This document shows, piece after piece, positions 16,978 to 25,324 of a DNA stretch of 64,000 nucleotides (its first letter is position 1; every line of letters starts with the position of its first letter). A model generated the notes under the pieces. The model searched no databases, was not told the origin of the DNA, and saw only the letters and a program-made list of their open reading frames with translations. A program made the position numbers and the translations under genes. The stretch covers positions 124,001-188,000 of the forward strand of contig NZ_PDWS01000004.1 in assembly GCF_010093305.1 (NCBI RefSeq), written 5' to 3'. Source of the DNA: Pseudoxanthomonas sacheonensis. Lineage in GTDB: Bacteria; Pseudomonadota; Gammaproteobacteria; Xanthomonadales; Xanthomonadaceae.

Positions 16978-17000
16978 TACGATGTATAGCTTGACGAGGC

Positions 17001-17366
17001 TTAGCCGGTCGCCCCTGCGGCCAGGTTAGTGATGTAGCTGCGGATCACCTTAGCCTTGCCGCTGGCCACATAGTGCTCGGCGGTTTCGCCGCCCAGTTCG
17101 GTCAATGGCACGTTGCGGAACCAGTAGATCGCACGCTCGGCGTCACCGCCGTTGAAATCCAGAAGCATGGCGATCACGCTGATCGAGTTCCGCATGTAGT
17201 CCTGCACCTTCTCCGACTCCGGAGCATGCAGGAGGGCCGTGTGGTGCACGTGCGCAAGGTCAGCCAAGCGTTGCATGCTGATGTGCAGGCGTTCGACGTA
17301 GGCCTTTGGGGAAATGATCGCGTCTTCGCGTAAGCCCACAGCGAAGCTGGTCGAGTCCTCACGCAT
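17001..17366 (-). CDS. MbcA/ParS/Xre-type (DUF2384-like) antitoxin domain protein
   Basis: The C-terminal 40 residues of this 121-residue protein (AIYWFRNVPLTELGGETAEH, then YVASGKAKVIRSYITNLAAG) match the DUF2384/MbcA-ParS antitoxin domain: Trp, a P-L-x-x-LGG-xT turn, a Gly-Lys segment and a final helix ending in Gly. The N-terminal part (SPKAYVERLHISMQRLADLAHVHHTAL) reads as a helix-turn-helix. Such proteins usually pair with a RES-domain toxin encoded just downstream, but none is present here, so it is an orphan or acts as a stand-alone regulator. The start at 17366 is chosen because GGGGAAGAG lies about nine bases upstream; GTG at 17405 is the longer alternative. It sits near the island edge. 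Confidence 0.7.
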   Translation of the reverse strand: MREDSTSFAVGLREDAIISPKAYVERLHISMQRLADLAHVHHTALLHAPESEKVQDYMRNSISVIAMLLDFNGGDAERAIYWFRNVPLTELGGETAEHYVASGKAKVIRSYITNLAAGATG

Positions 17367-17493
17367 TACGGCACTCTTCCCCTGCATGTGGAGCCGGACG
17401 ACCACTGCAAGCCATCGTATAAGGCTGCAAGGCGGACCTCCAAGACGGTAGGACGGACGGTAGCGTAGAGATGCGGAATTCTTAGGCTTGTCC

Positions 17494-17874
17494 TCAGCGC
17501 AACTGACCTTTCACGGCGAACACTTTCGGATTGCTTCGATCGATCTGCAATCCTTTGGTCGCTAAATGTCGATCCACCCGCTGCCGGCCAGCCTCAACTA
17601 AGGCGGCTTCATTGCCTAAATGATTCTTGGGATCCAAGCGCCTGATCTCAGCTTGCAAACTATCGAGCTGTTCGGCTAGCACATTGCGTTGGTACTGAGC
17701 GGCATAGCTTTCGGCCTGTGCTTGCGCCAAGCGCTGTTCGAGATCAGCTGCATAGCGCTGCCAGGAGGCTAGTGCGTCATTGGCGTCGCGCTGCTCCCTG
17801 CCACGCTGCCACTGTTGCGCGTAGCGCTCGGACAGCACGCCTTGCTGAAAGCCTTCTCCTACCGGCAGCACCAT
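17494..17874 (-). CDS. Hypothetical coiled-coil protein
   Basis: The 126-residue product is mainly a coiled coil (about 25-85, rich in Gln, Arg and Glu with Leu/Ala at heptad spacing), followed by a short basic region (DRHLATKGLQIDRSNPKVF). A strong site GGAAGGGG lies about seven bases before the ATG at 17874; longer in-frame extensions lack this. Similar small coiled-coil proteins accompany XRE regulators on plasmids and integrative elements, but I cannot name the family. It is transcribed divergently from the XRE gene across a palindromic spacer and is probably controlled by it. Confidence 0.6.
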   Translation of the reverse strand: MVLPVGEGFQQGVLSERYAQQWQRGREQRDANDALASWQRYAADLEQRLAQAQAESYAAQYQRNVLAEQLDSLQAEIRRLDPKNHLGNEAALVEAGRQRVDRHLATKGLQIDRSNPKVFAVKGQLR

Positions 17875-17903
17875 GGCTTGACCCCCTTCCCGGCTATATA
17901 GGA

Positions 17904-17921
17904 TTTTCTTATATAAGAAAA
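17904..17921. promoter_or_regulatory. Perfect 18-bp palindrome, candidate operator
   Basis: TTTTCTTATATAAGAAAA is a perfect inverted repeat in the 87-bp spacer between the divergent coiled-coil and XRE genes, 40 bases before the XRE start. Its position and symmetry fit the operator of the adjacent XRE regulator acting on both promoters. AT-rich TATATA (17895-17900) beside it may be part of a -10 box. Confidence 0.65.
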
Positions 17922-17961
17922 GCGTATTTAGCGTCAAGGCCGCCCAAAGCTCGGCGGCCCC

Positions 17962-18255
17962 ATGCCCAAACCTATTCATCGTCCGGAATACGCCGTCGTT
18001 CGCCGTCTATTGACGGATATCCGGCATGAGGCACAGCTCACGCAGGAAGCAGTAGCAGAGGCGCTAGGTCAGCCTCAGCCGTACATGAGCACCATCGAGG
18101 CCGGCCAGCGGAGAATCGACATCATCGAGCTGCGAGACCTGTGTCGAGCACTCGGTGTCAGCTTGGACGACTTTGTAAGAAGGCTTGAGGCGGCACTCGC
18201 CGCGCCCACGAAGAGCAGTCCCGTCAAGCGGCGCCGAGTAGATCGGAGGACGTGA
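17962..18255 (+). CDS. XRE-family helix-turn-helix regulator
   Basis: The 97-residue product has a lambda-repressor-type (HTH_3) domain at about 13-66: LRQ-like first helix, LTQEAVAEALGQPQPYMSTI (recognition helix region) and ELRDLCRALGVSLDDFV. It is followed by a short basic tail (KSSPVKRRRVDRR). It should bind DNA as a dimer. The gene is divergent from the coiled-coil gene, with a perfect 18-bp palindrome between them that is the likely autoregulatory operator. The start ATG at 17962 aligns with the family's usual N-terminus. No toxin partner in the HigA style is adjacent. Confidence 0.85.
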   Translation: MPKPIHRPEYAVVRRLLTDIRHEAQLTQEAVAEALGQPQPYMSTIEAGQRRIDIIELRDLCRALGVSLDDFVRRLEAALAAPTKSSPVKRRRVDRRT

Positions 18256-18725
18256 GACGGATCTAGTCATTCTTAAGTCGCTAGCCAATCACCTGGAGAT
18301 CGCCAAAAGGGTTGACCAGTGCCGTCCGCGTACCGCGCAGGTCTCTCATTGGTCCTTGGCCAACTTCGTCGCTTCGGCATCGCATGCGACTTATGGGCGC
18401 CATCCGCGTTTAGATGTTGATCGTCCGTCGCTTAGCTCACCACTTTGGTCGCCGATGGCGACCATTAGACTCCCATTCGCCGACATTTGATAAAGAATTG
18501 AGCCAGCTCTGCGTCAGATCGCCTACACGGAAATACTCGCTTTATGGCTTTAGCGTTCTCACCTTTTGACCCCCCCAGTACCTGCCATATCCCTAAATCT
18601 ACAGTGGCGAAAACACCGCCCGGGCAGCCTTTCGCAGCCACTCGTCAACTTTCAAAGCATCCATGCGGTTGACAGCCTTGCTTCCGGTTTTCAGACTGCC
18701 CGGACTTTAACGCCGCGAGGCCCCG
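18256..18725. other. 470-bp gap between the accessory region and the biotin operon
   Basis: This gap marks the change from accessory to core genes. No coding frame, RNA gene or clear terminator is seen. It must hold the bio operon promoter, but I see no inverted repeat clear enough to call a BirA-type operator. Confidence 0.4.
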
Positions 18726-19793
18726 ATGTCCGCACAAGCTCCGATCACCGCCAGTCCGGCTTCCACGGGCGCGATCCGCCACGACTGGCAGCAGTCCGAA
18801 TTGCTGGCCCTGTTCGAACTGCCGTTCACCGAACTCCTGCACCGGGCCGCCAGCGTGCACCGTCAGCATTTCGATCCGGCCGAAGTCCAGGTTTCCACTC
18901 TTTTGTCGGTCAAGACCGGCGGCTGCCCCGAGGACTGCGCCTACTGCCCGCAGGCCCAGCGCTACCACACCGGCGTGGACGCGCAGAAATTGATGAGCAC
19001 CGAGGCGGTGCTGGAAAAGGCCAGGCAGGCCAAGGCCGCCGGCGCCTCGCGCTTCTGCATGGGCGCGGCCTGGCGCTCGCCCAAGGACCGCGATATCCCC
19101 AAGGTCGCGGCCATGATCCGCGAAGTGAAGGCGCTGGGGCTGGAAACCTGCGCCACCCTGGGCATGCTCAGCGCGCCGCAGGCCGATGCCTTGAAGTCGG
19201 CCGGCCTGGACTACTACAACCACAACCTGGACACCGCACCGGATTTCTACGGCCAGATCATCCATACCCGCGAATACCAGGACCGCCTGGACACGCTGGA
19301 ACACGTGCGCGACGCCGGCATGAAGACCTGCTGCGGCGGCATCGTCGGCTTGGGCGAGTCGCGCGCCCAGCGCGCCGGCCTGCTGCTGGCGCTGGCCAAC
19401 CTGCCGGCGCATCCGGATTCGGTGCCGATCAACCGCCTGGTGCAGGTGGAAGGCACCCCGCTGCACGGCACCGCCGAACTGGATCCGTTCGAATTCGTGC
19501 GCACCATCGCAATCGCGCGGATCACCATGCCTCACTCTATGGTCAGATTGTCGGCTGGCCGCGAATCCATGAGCGACGAGCTGCAGGCGCTGTGCTTCGC
19601 CGCTGGCGCCAATTCGATCTTCTACGGGGAAAAACTGTTGACCACCGGCAACCCGGACGTGGAACGCGACCAGGCGCTGTTCGCGCGCCTGGGCCTGCGG
19701 CCCATGCCGGTGGAGCCAGCCATGCCAGCGCCAGGGGGAACCGTGCATGCCGACATCGTCGAACACAACCACGCCTGCGGACGCGCCGCCTAA
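18726..19793 (+). CDS. bioB: Biotin synthase
   Basis: BioB is the radical-SAM enzyme that inserts sulfur into dethiobiotin, the last step of biotin synthesis. The 355-residue product has the CxxxCxxC iron-sulfur motif (C67, C71, C74) in [12 protein letters not shown], the family-specific YYNHNLDT (about 160-167), [13 protein letters not shown] (about 199-211) and SAGRE near 277. Length and order are normal for the family. The ATG has GAGG five bases upstream. It leads a four-gene operon bioB-bioF-bioH-bioC; bioF starts 47 bases before bioB ends, so translation is coupled. Confidence 0.97.
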   Translation: MSAQAPITASPASTGAIRHDWQQSELLALFELPFTELLHRAASVHRQHFDPAEVQVSTLLSVKTGGCPEDCAYCPQAQRYHTGVDAQKLMSTEAVLEKARQAKAAGASRFCMGAAWRSPKDRDIPKVAAMIREVKALGLETCATLGMLSAPQADALKSAGLDYYNHNLDTAPDFYGQIIHTREYQDRLDTLEHVRDAGMKTCCGGIVGLGESRAQRAGLLLALANLPAHPDSVPINRLVQVEGTPLHGTAELDPFEFVRTIAIARITMPHSMVRLSAGRESMSDELQALCFAAGANSIFYGEKLLTTGNPDVERDQALFARLGLRPMPVEPAMPAPGGTVHADIVEHNHACGRAA

Positions 19794-20994
19794 AGCCATG
19801 CGGCCCGATCTGCACGAACGCGTCCACGCGCTGCGCAAACTGCGCATCGCCCAGGGCCGCGTGCGCGTGCGCCGCACCATCACCCGCCGCGACGGCGTGT
19901 GCGTGGAAGTCGACGGCCGCTGGCTGACCGAATTCTGCAGCAACGATTACCTGGGCCTGTCGCAGCAATTCGAAGTGGTCAGCGCGCTGCAGGACGGCGC
20001 CGCGCGCGACGGCGTCGGCGCGGGCGCTTCGCATCTGGTCAGCGGCCACCACGCCGCCCACGAAGCCCTGGAGCGCGAAATCGCGCAGTGGCTGGGTTAT
20101 TCGCGCGGGCTGCTGTTCGGCAGCGGATTCACGGCCAATCTGGCCGTGCAACAGGCTTTGCTGCAGGAAGACGACGATGTCTGCGTGCAGGACCGCCTCA
20201 ACCACGCCAGTCTGCTGGATGCATCGCTGCTTGCGGGTTGCAGGCTGCGGCGTTATCCGCATGCCGACGCCGAAGGCGCGCTGCGGCAACTCAAGCATGC
20301 GCCGGAAGGCGCGGCGATGCTGGCCACCGATGGCGTCTTCAGCATGGACGGCGACGTGGCGCCGCTGCGCGCGCTGACTCTGGTCGCGCGCATGCAGCGG
20401 GCATTGCTGTACGTGGACGACGCGCATGGCGTCGGCGTGCGCGGGCCGGAAGGGCGCGGAAGCGTGGCCGAAGCGAACCTGGGCATGGTCGAAGTGCCGC
20501 TGCAACTGGTTACCCTGGGCAAGGCGCTGGGCGGTTATGGCGCGGTGGTGGTCGGCGACGACGCCCTGATCCAGCACCTGCACGAAACCGCGCGTCCCTA
20601 CATCTACACCACGGCGCTGCCGCCGGCGCAGGCAGCGGCGGCGCTGGCCGCGGTCAAGCATGCGCGCCGCGATCATTGGCGGCGGGAAAAGCTGCAGGGA
20701 CTGATCGGCCGCTTCCGCACCGGTGCGCAACGCCATGGACTGGAACTGTTGCCTTCCGATTCGCCCATCCAGCCGGTGATGTGCGGCGACGACGCCAGCG
20801 CGGTGGCTCTGTCCTCGGCGCTGGAAAACGCCGGCTATCTGGTCACCGCCATCCGCCCGCCCACCGTGCCCGAAGGCAAGGCGCGCCTGCGGGTGACTTT
20901 GTCCGCTTTGCACATGGCGGCCGAGGTGGATGCCATGGTCGAAGTCCTGGCGCGCTCGCGCGATGCGGTGCAACGCGTACGCGGCGCTGCCTGA
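19747..20994 (+). CDS. bioF: 8-amino-7-oxononanoate synthase
   Basis: BioF is a PLP enzyme joining pimeloyl-ACP and alanine. The product shows FCSNDYLGL (63-71), DDAHGVGV (224-231) and the Schiff-base lysine K259 in TLGKALGG. I start it at ATG 19747 because AGGGGGAA ends six bases before it, although that puts 47 bases inside bioB; ATG 19798, four bases after the bioB stop, gives an N-terminus closer to relatives but has no ribosome binding site. With the first start the protein has 415 residues, the second 398. It belongs to the bio operon and is followed after 4 bases by bioH. Confidence 0.96.
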   Translation: MPTSSNTTTPADAPPKAMRPDLHERVHALRKLRIAQGRVRVRRTITRRDGVCVEVDGRWLTEFCSNDYLGLSQQFEVVSALQDGAARDGVGAGASHLVSGHHAAHEALEREIAQWLGYSRGLLFGSGFTANLAVQQALLQEDDDVCVQDRLNHASLLDASLLAGCRLRRYPHADAEGALRQLKHAPEGAAMLATDGVFSMDGDVAPLRALTLVARMQRALLYVDDAHGVGVRGPEGRGSVAEANLGMVEVPLQLVTLGKALGGYGAVVVGDDALIQHLHETARPYIYTTALPPAQAAAALAAVKHARRDHWRREKLQGLIGRFRTGAQRHGLELLPSDSPIQPVMCGDDASAVALSSALENAGYLVTAIRPPTVPEGKARLRVTLSALHMAAEVDAMVEVLARSRDAVQRVRGAA

Positions 20995-20998
20995 TTCG

Positions 20999-21772
20999 AT
21001 GGCGTTGCATATCGAAACCGTGGGCGATGGCCCACCCTTGGTATTGATTCATGGTTGGGGATTACACGGCGGAGTGTTCGCGCCGCTGGTCGATCGTTTG
21101 TCCGATCGTTTCCGCATGCATCTGGTCGATCTACCCGGCCACGGCTACAGCCGCGAAGACGCCACGCCGCTGACGCTGCAAGCCACCGTCGCCGAAATCC
21201 TTGCGCGCACGCCGCCTGCTGCCTGGCTGGCGTGGTCGCTGGGTGGCCTGTTCGCCTTGCATGCCGCTTCGGTCTCCACGCAGGTACGCGCACTGGCGCT
21301 GGTCGCGGTCACGCCGCGCTTCGTGCGTGGCGGGGATTGGCCGCATGCGGTGGAAGTCTCGATGTTCGAGCAGTTCGGCAAGGACCTGCAGCAGGATTAT
21401 CGCGGCACGCTGGAGCGTTTCCTGGCGCTGGATACCATCGGTTCCGAGCATGCGCGCGCCGAACTGCGCACGTTGAAGGGAAAGCTCTACGCGCGCGGTG
21501 AACCTTCTCCGCAAGCTTTGCAACAGGGCCTCGTTTTACTGGAGCAAAGCGATCTGCGCGGATCGTTGCCGGCGGTGTCGGTCCCCAGCCTGTGGATCTC
21601 CGGACATCGCGACCGCCTGGTCTCTCCCGCCGCCATGCAGGCCGCCGCGGCGATGGCGCCGGGCAGCCGCTACCTGGACATTGCAGGCGGCGGACACGCC
21701 CCTTTCCTCGGCCATGCCGACCAGGTTGCCGACGAAGTACGCAACTTCATGGCATCCGTTCCCCCGCCGTAG
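20999..21772 (+). CDS. bioH: Pimeloyl-ACP methyl ester carboxylesterase
   Basis: BioH cleaves the methyl ester from pimeloyl-ACP, releasing the substrate for BioF. The 257-residue alpha/beta hydrolase has the nucleophile S80 in AWSLGG, the acid D205 in SGHRDRL and the histidine H233 in GGGHAPF, all correctly ordered, and an oxyanion loop HGWGLHGG (18-25). The ATG lies four bases after the bioF stop. The stop codon TAG (21770-21772) lies inside the left arm of an inverted repeat pair, so the extreme C-terminus (PPP) reaches the repeat. Part of the bio operon. Confidence 0.93.
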   Translation: MALHIETVGDGPPLVLIHGWGLHGGVFAPLVDRLSDRFRMHLVDLPGHGYSREDATPLTLQATVAEILARTPPAAWLAWSLGGLFALHAASVSTQVRALALVAVTPRFVRGGDWPHAVEVSMFEQFGKDLQQDYRGTLERFLALDTIGSEHARAELRTLKGKLYARGEPSPQALQQGLVLLEQSDLRGSLPAVSVPSLWISGHRDRLVSPAAMQAAAAMAPGSRYLDIAGGGHAPFLGHADQVADEVRNFMASVPPP

Positions 21773-21839
21773 GAGCGACGTAAGTCGCGAATGGACGCTG
21801 TTCGCACGAGCTTGCCTTCGCGACTTGCGTCGCTCCTAC
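21769..21839. repeat. Inverted REP pair, family A (GTAGGAGCGACG)
   Basis: GTAGGAGCGACGTAAGTCGCGA at one end is mirrored by TCGCGACTTGCGTCGCTCCTAC at the other. It lies between bioH and bioC and includes the bioH stop codon. Another copy flanks mnmG (28230-28325). Confidence 0.9.
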
Positions 21840-21884
21840 GGTTTCATGAGATCGCATCAGAGATTTGCAGCAGAATCATCCTCA

Positions 21885-22766
21885 ATGAACGCCCCTTTCG
21901 ACCACCGCCAGATCCGCCGCGCTTTTTCGCGTTCCGCCTCCAGTTACGATGCGGCCGCCGCCCTGCAGCACGAAGTCGAGAAGCGCCTGCTCGAATCGCT
22001 GGACTATCTGGGCGAGCGCACGCCGCAAGTAGCGTTGGATGTCGGCAGCGGCCCGGCGCACGCGGCCGCTGCGATGCGCAAGCGTTGGCCGCGTGCGCAG
22101 GTGGTGGCGCTGGACATGGCCCTGCCGATGCTGCGCGAGGCGAAGAAGCATGCGGGCTGGTGGAAGCCGTTCGCGCGCGTGTGCGCCGATGCGCGCGCGT
22201 TGCCCTTCGCCGACGGCAGCGTGGATGTGTTGTTCAGCAATCTTTGCCTGCAATGGGTGGAGGATTTGCCGGCGGTATTCGCCGGATTCAGGCGCGTGCT
22301 CAAGCCGGGCGGACTGTTGCTGTGCTCCACCTTCGGCCCGGAAACGCTGATCGAATTGCGCGACGCCTTCGCACAGGCCGATGCGACGCCGCATGTCAGC
22401 CGGTTCCCGCCCATCGCGCAATTCGGCGATGCCTTGCTGATGTCGGGGTTTCGCGATCCGGTGGTCGATCGCGACCGCTTCACCCTGACCTACGACGACT
22501 TGCCCGCATTGATGCGCGAACTACGGGCGATGGGCGCGACCAATGCCTTGCAGGCGCGCCGGCATACGTTGACCGGGCGTTCGCGCTTCGCGGCGGCTAC
22601 CGCCGCCTACGAAACCTTCCGTCGCGACGATGGCAAGCTGCCCAGCACCTGGGAAGTCATCTACGCGCATGCCTGGGCGCCGCCACCGGGCGCACCGATC
22701 CGCGGACAGGGCGAGGAAGTGGCCTCGGTGCCGATATCGGCGATACCGATCCGTCGACGCGAATGA
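21885..22766 (+). CDS. bioC: Malonyl-ACP O-methyltransferase
   Basis: BioC methylates malonyl-ACP to start pimelate synthesis by the fatty-acid machinery. The 293-residue product has the SAM-binding LDVGSGPA (51-58), an acidic VVALDM end of strand 2, ADARALPFADGSVD (about 100-113), FSNLCLQWVED (about 117-127) and RVLKPGGLLL, the class I methyltransferase order. The ATG at 21885 gives the family's typical NAPFDHRQIRRAFSRSASSYD N-terminus. It is last in the bio operon, separated from bioH by a REP pair, and followed by further repeats. Confidence 0.93.
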   Translation: MNAPFDHRQIRRAFSRSASSYDAAAALQHEVEKRLLESLDYLGERTPQVALDVGSGPAHAAAAMRKRWPRAQVVALDMALPMLREAKKHAGWWKPFARVCADARALPFADGSVDVLFSNLCLQWVEDLPAVFAGFRRVLKPGGLLLCSTFGPETLIELRDAFAQADATPHVSRFPPIAQFGDALLMSGFRDPVVDRDRFTLTYDDLPALMRELRAMGATNALQARRHTLTGRSRFAAATAAYETFRRDDGKLPSTWEVIYAHAWAPPPGAPIRGQGEEVASVPISAIPIRRRE

Positions 22767-23062
22767 TTAATCCCTCTCCCTTGATGGGAGAGGGTGGCCG
22801 AAGGCCGGGAGAGGGTGCGCCGGAGCCCGTAATGGTGAACAATCTGTTGTGGGTCGAGTGAAGCGGAGCCAAAGCACGCATCGCTACGCTCGCGCACTCC
22901 TCTCCTGCCCCCGTATCAAGTACGGGGCAGGCTCTCCGGGCATCCTCTCAGCTTTGCACATCCTCGGGCACTACAAGGGGAGAGGAGGAGCGAAACCATC
23001 TTCACCAACGTATCCAACTAGCTCTGAACCCGCGACTCGCGCGTCGGGGGCGTAGCCCCGAC
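22767..23062. other. Repeat-filled gap after bioC, 296 bp
   Basis: The gap holds a family H hairpin, a second hairpin around CCCGTATCAAGTACGGGG (22912-22929) within a longer CTCTCC...GGAGAG arrangement, and a family B repeat. No gene is seen. Confidence 0.6.
22771..22818. repeat. Family H repeat (CCCTCTCCC/GGGAGAGGG)
   Basis: CCCTCTCCCTTGATGGGAGAGGG is a near-perfect hairpin, followed at once by GGCCGAAGGCCGGGAGAGGGT. It lies right after bioC and could end its transcript. Related repeats occur near 39323, 41820 and 53638. Confidence 0.75.
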
Positions 23063-23067
23063 CTACG
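23041..23067. repeat. Family B repeat (TCGGGGGCGTAGCCCCGA)
   Basis: GTCGGGGGCGTAGCCCCGAC followed by CTACG is a compact hairpin that overlaps the last bases of the SnoaL-like gene. Copies occur at 45925-45952 and, as an inverted pair, at 50447-50518. Confidence 0.85.
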
Positions 23068-23491
23068 CTGAAACCTGCGTGATCCAGTCCTGCAGGTTGT
23101 AGTAGTTGCTGACCCGCGCGATGCGGTCTTCGCGGATATCGAAGAACGCGCCGCCGGGCAACACGTATTTCTGGCCGCGGGCCGGCGGCAGGCCTTCGTC
23201 GGTGGCGTGGTATTGGCCGTGCACCACGTACTCGGCCGCTGCGCGGTCGCCGTCGATGGTGGCCAGCACGACGATGTCGCGCAATTGTTCGCGGTAGCTG
23301 GCCTGCATGCGCGCCAGGAAAGCCGCGAACGCTTCGCGACCGATTTCGCGGCCGCCCTGGTTGAGGTCGTGGGCCACATCCTCGGTCAACAGCGCCAGCA
23401 TGCCGTCCCAGTCGCCGCGGTTGAAGGCGGAGTAATAGGTCAGCACCAGTTCGGTGGCGCGGTCCTGCTTGCGGTTGCCATCGATCTTCAT
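23063..23491 (-). CDS. SnoaL-like / ketosteroid-isomerase-related protein
   Basis: The 142-residue product has the NTF2-like fold pattern: an N-terminal helix ELVLTYYSAFNRGDWDGML (about 13-31), LTEDVAHDLNQGG, a strand with VHGQYHAT (about 92-99) and the C-terminal FFDIREDRIARVSNYYNLQDW (about 114-134). Such enzymes are usually cytosolic isomerases or hydrolases acting on small molecules; the exact substrate cannot be read. ATG at 23491 has AGGGAA about eight bases upstream; longer frames lack a site. It stands alone, convergent with bioC. The stop lies at the edge of a family B repeat. Confidence 0.85.
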   Translation of the reverse strand: MKIDGNRKQDRATELVLTYYSAFNRGDWDGMLALLTEDVAHDLNQGGREIGREAFAAFLARMQASYREQLRDIVVLATIDGDRAAAEYVVHGQYHATDEGLPPARGQKYVLPGGAFFDIREDRIARVSNYYNLQDWITQVSA

Positions 23492-23585
23492 GGACGGATT
23501 CCCTGCCTGATTCAGCATTTCATCATAGCGCCGACGGCATCCACCCGTTCCCGGCGCGGCCATAGGCTGCGGTTATCGGCTGCAA

Positions 23586-24197
23586 TCATCTGGTTTTCAC
23601 GAACAGGTCGCGATGGAAGAAATACACCTCCTGCAACAGGAAGCGCTTGCGCGTCTCGAAGCTGCGGAAGCGGCTGGTGGGCGTGGACGATCCCAGCGCG
23701 TCGATGCCCGCCTCCCGCGCCAGCCGCAGCGCCCGCGCCATGTGCAGGGGATCGCTGACGATGATCGCGCGCTTGAACCCGTGCGCCTTCATCAGCGCCG
23801 CCGCCTGCTGCAGGTTCTGGTGGGTGGTGCGCGACCGGGTTTCGATCAGGATCGCCTGCCGCGGTACGCCGTGTTTCAGCGCATAGCGCTGGGCCACCTG
23901 CGATTCGGAGAACCGCGCGCCGTTGCCGAAACCGCCGGTGAAGATGAGGTGCTTGGCCAGGCCACGCTGGTAAAGGTCGATGCCGTGGCGGATTCGTTCG
24001 GCGAACACCGGCGAAGGACGGGCGTCGTAGGCGGCGGCGCCCAGCACGATGATCACATCGGCGGGCGCGGCCTGGTCGCGCTCGCCGACCCAGACGATGT
24101 AGGACGCCACACCCGCCAGCCACAGCGCCAGCAACAGCAGCAGGCGCCAGGCCCAGCCCAGCACGCCGCGTCGCTTGCGTTGCCCGCGCGCGCTCAT
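23586..24197 (-). CDS. DUF218 (YdcF/SanA-like) membrane-anchored protein
   Basis: The 203-residue product has an N-terminal basic stretch, one membrane helix (about 13-35), and the DUF218 domain: ADVIIVLGAAAYD (46-58), RIRHGIDLYQRGLAKHLIFTGG with break near 70-89, ETRSRTTHQN (119-128) and AIIVSDPLHMARAL (144-157). YdcF/SanA-type proteins are envelope proteins linked to barrier function and peptidoglycan precursors; the reaction is not known. Its ATG overlaps the dehydratase stop as ATGA, so the two genes are coupled. Confidence 0.9.
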   Translation of the reverse strand: MSARGQRKRRGVLGWAWRLLLLLALWLAGVASYIVWVGERDQAAPADVIIVLGAAAYDARPSPVFAERIRHGIDLYQRGLAKHLIFTGGFGNGARFSESQVAQRYALKHGVPRQAILIETRSRTTHQNLQQAAALMKAHGFKRAIIVSDPLHMARALRLAREAGIDALGSSTPTSRFRSFETRKRFLLQEVYFFHRDLFVKTR

Positions 24198-25153
24198 CGC
24201 GCGCTCCAGGGCAGGGCGTCCAGGTCGACGTTGCCGCCGGACAACAGCAGGCCGACGCGCCGCCCGGCGAAGCGCGCGGAGTGTTGCAGCACCGCCGCCA
24301 GGGCGATGGCCGAAGAAGGCTCCACCAACTGCTTGGTGGTCTGCCAGAGCAGGCGCATGGCTTGCAGGGTGTCGGCGTCGCGCACCGTCAGCACTTCCAC
24401 CGCGTATCGCCGCAGCAGTTCGAAATTCGGTTGTCCCAGGGTGCCGCGCAGGCCATCGCAGACGGTGTCGGGAACGAAATCGACGAGACGCTCGCCAGCG
24501 GCCAGCGAACGCGCGGTATCGGCGGCGCCCTCCGGTTCGGCCAGCACCACCCGGCAATCCGGCAGCAGGGCCGCCGCGGCGATCGCCGTGCCCGCGGCCA
24601 GGCCGCCGCCGCCCACCGGCACCACCAGCACTTCCAACTCCTCCACGGCATTGAGCAATTCCAGCGCCGCGGTGCCCTGGCCCGCGATCACGCGCGGATC
24701 GGTGTAGGGATGGACCAGAACCGCTCCGGTTTCGCGCTGCACCTGCAGGCATTTCTCCTCGCGCGCGGCGATGCTGGGTGCGCAGGGGTGCAGGGTCGCG
24801 CCGTAGCGCTGGATCGATGCCAGTTTGGCGGCCACCGCACCCTCGGGCACCACCACATGGCAGGCGATGCCCCGGGTCTGGGCGGCCAGCGCCAGCGCCG
24901 CGCCATGGTTGCCGGAGGAATGGGTGACCACGCTCGCGCGTGCTTGCGCCTCGGAAAGCGCCCAGACCGCATTGCACGCGCCGCGGAACTTGAATGCGCC
25001 CACCCGTTGCAGATGCTCGGCCTTGAAGTGCAGCTGCGCCGACGCCAGCGTGTCCAGCGTGCGCGAACGGAGTACCGGAGTGACGTAGGCATGGGGCGAA
25101 ATACGTGCGGCGGCGGCCAGGATGTCGTCGAAGCAAGGCAGGGAGTCGGGCAT
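24194..25153 (-). CDS. Threonine/serine dehydratase-type PLP enzyme
   Basis: The 319-residue product is a fold-type II PLP enzyme: K55 in FKFRGA binds the cofactor, SSGNHG (80-85) binds the substrate carboxylate, and VGGGGLAAG (about 180-188) holds the phosphate. There is no C-terminal ACT regulatory domain, so it resembles the catabolic (unregulated) threonine dehydratases and serine racemases rather than biosynthetic IlvA. It probably deaminates threonine or serine to 2-oxo acids; racemase activity cannot be excluded. ATG 25153 is chosen over TTG 25159. Overlaps the DUF218 gene by four bases, forming a two-gene operon. Confidence 0.88.
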   Translation of the reverse strand: MPDSLPCFDDILAAAARISPHAYVTPVLRSRTLDTLASAQLHFKAEHLQRVGAFKFRGACNAVWALSEAQARASVVTHSSGNHGAALALAAQTRGIACHVVVPEGAVAAKLASIQRYGATLHPCAPSIAAREEKCLQVQRETGAVLVHPYTDPRVIAGQGTAALELLNAVEELEVLVVPVGGGGLAAGTAIAAAALLPDCRVVLAEPEGAADTARSLAAGERLVDFVPDTVCDGLRGTLGQPNFELLRRYAVEVLTVRDADTLQAMRLLWQTTKQLVEPSSAIALAAVLQHSARFAGRRVGLLLSGGNVDLDALPWSAR

Positions 25154-25324
25154 GCCCAAAGATTAGCGTATCCCTCGCCGGTCCCGGACCCACCGAAGCC
25201 AACCGGCATCGGCACATAGGCCGAGCACATGAACGGAACCCGCCGTGTCCGAAGCCAGCCGGTGGAATTAAGCACCGATTCAATGCGGCAGGCAGATTCT
25301 GGCCGTACGAATCAGGGGTGTCTT

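Noticed and set aside
16920-17000. Functional tRNA gene
   Set aside because: Only T-arm and acceptor-like 3' sequence is present; no cloverleaf can be drawn.
16980-17500. RES toxin paired with the DUF2384 antitoxin
   Set aside because: No frame of the right size or with the R-E-S motif lies up- or downstream.
1-18300. Transposase or integrase gene for the accessory region
   Set aside because: I searched the frames for DDE, tyrosine or serine recombinase motifs and saw none, so only passive signs of mobility are reported.
18256-18725. BirA-type operator before bioB
   Set aside because: No long inverted repeat of the expected type could be seen upstream of bioB.
18566-19927. A 453-codon + frame and its 432-codon antisense partner
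   Set aside because: Both shadow bioB and the start of bioF; only the bioB frame has the radical-SAM motif.
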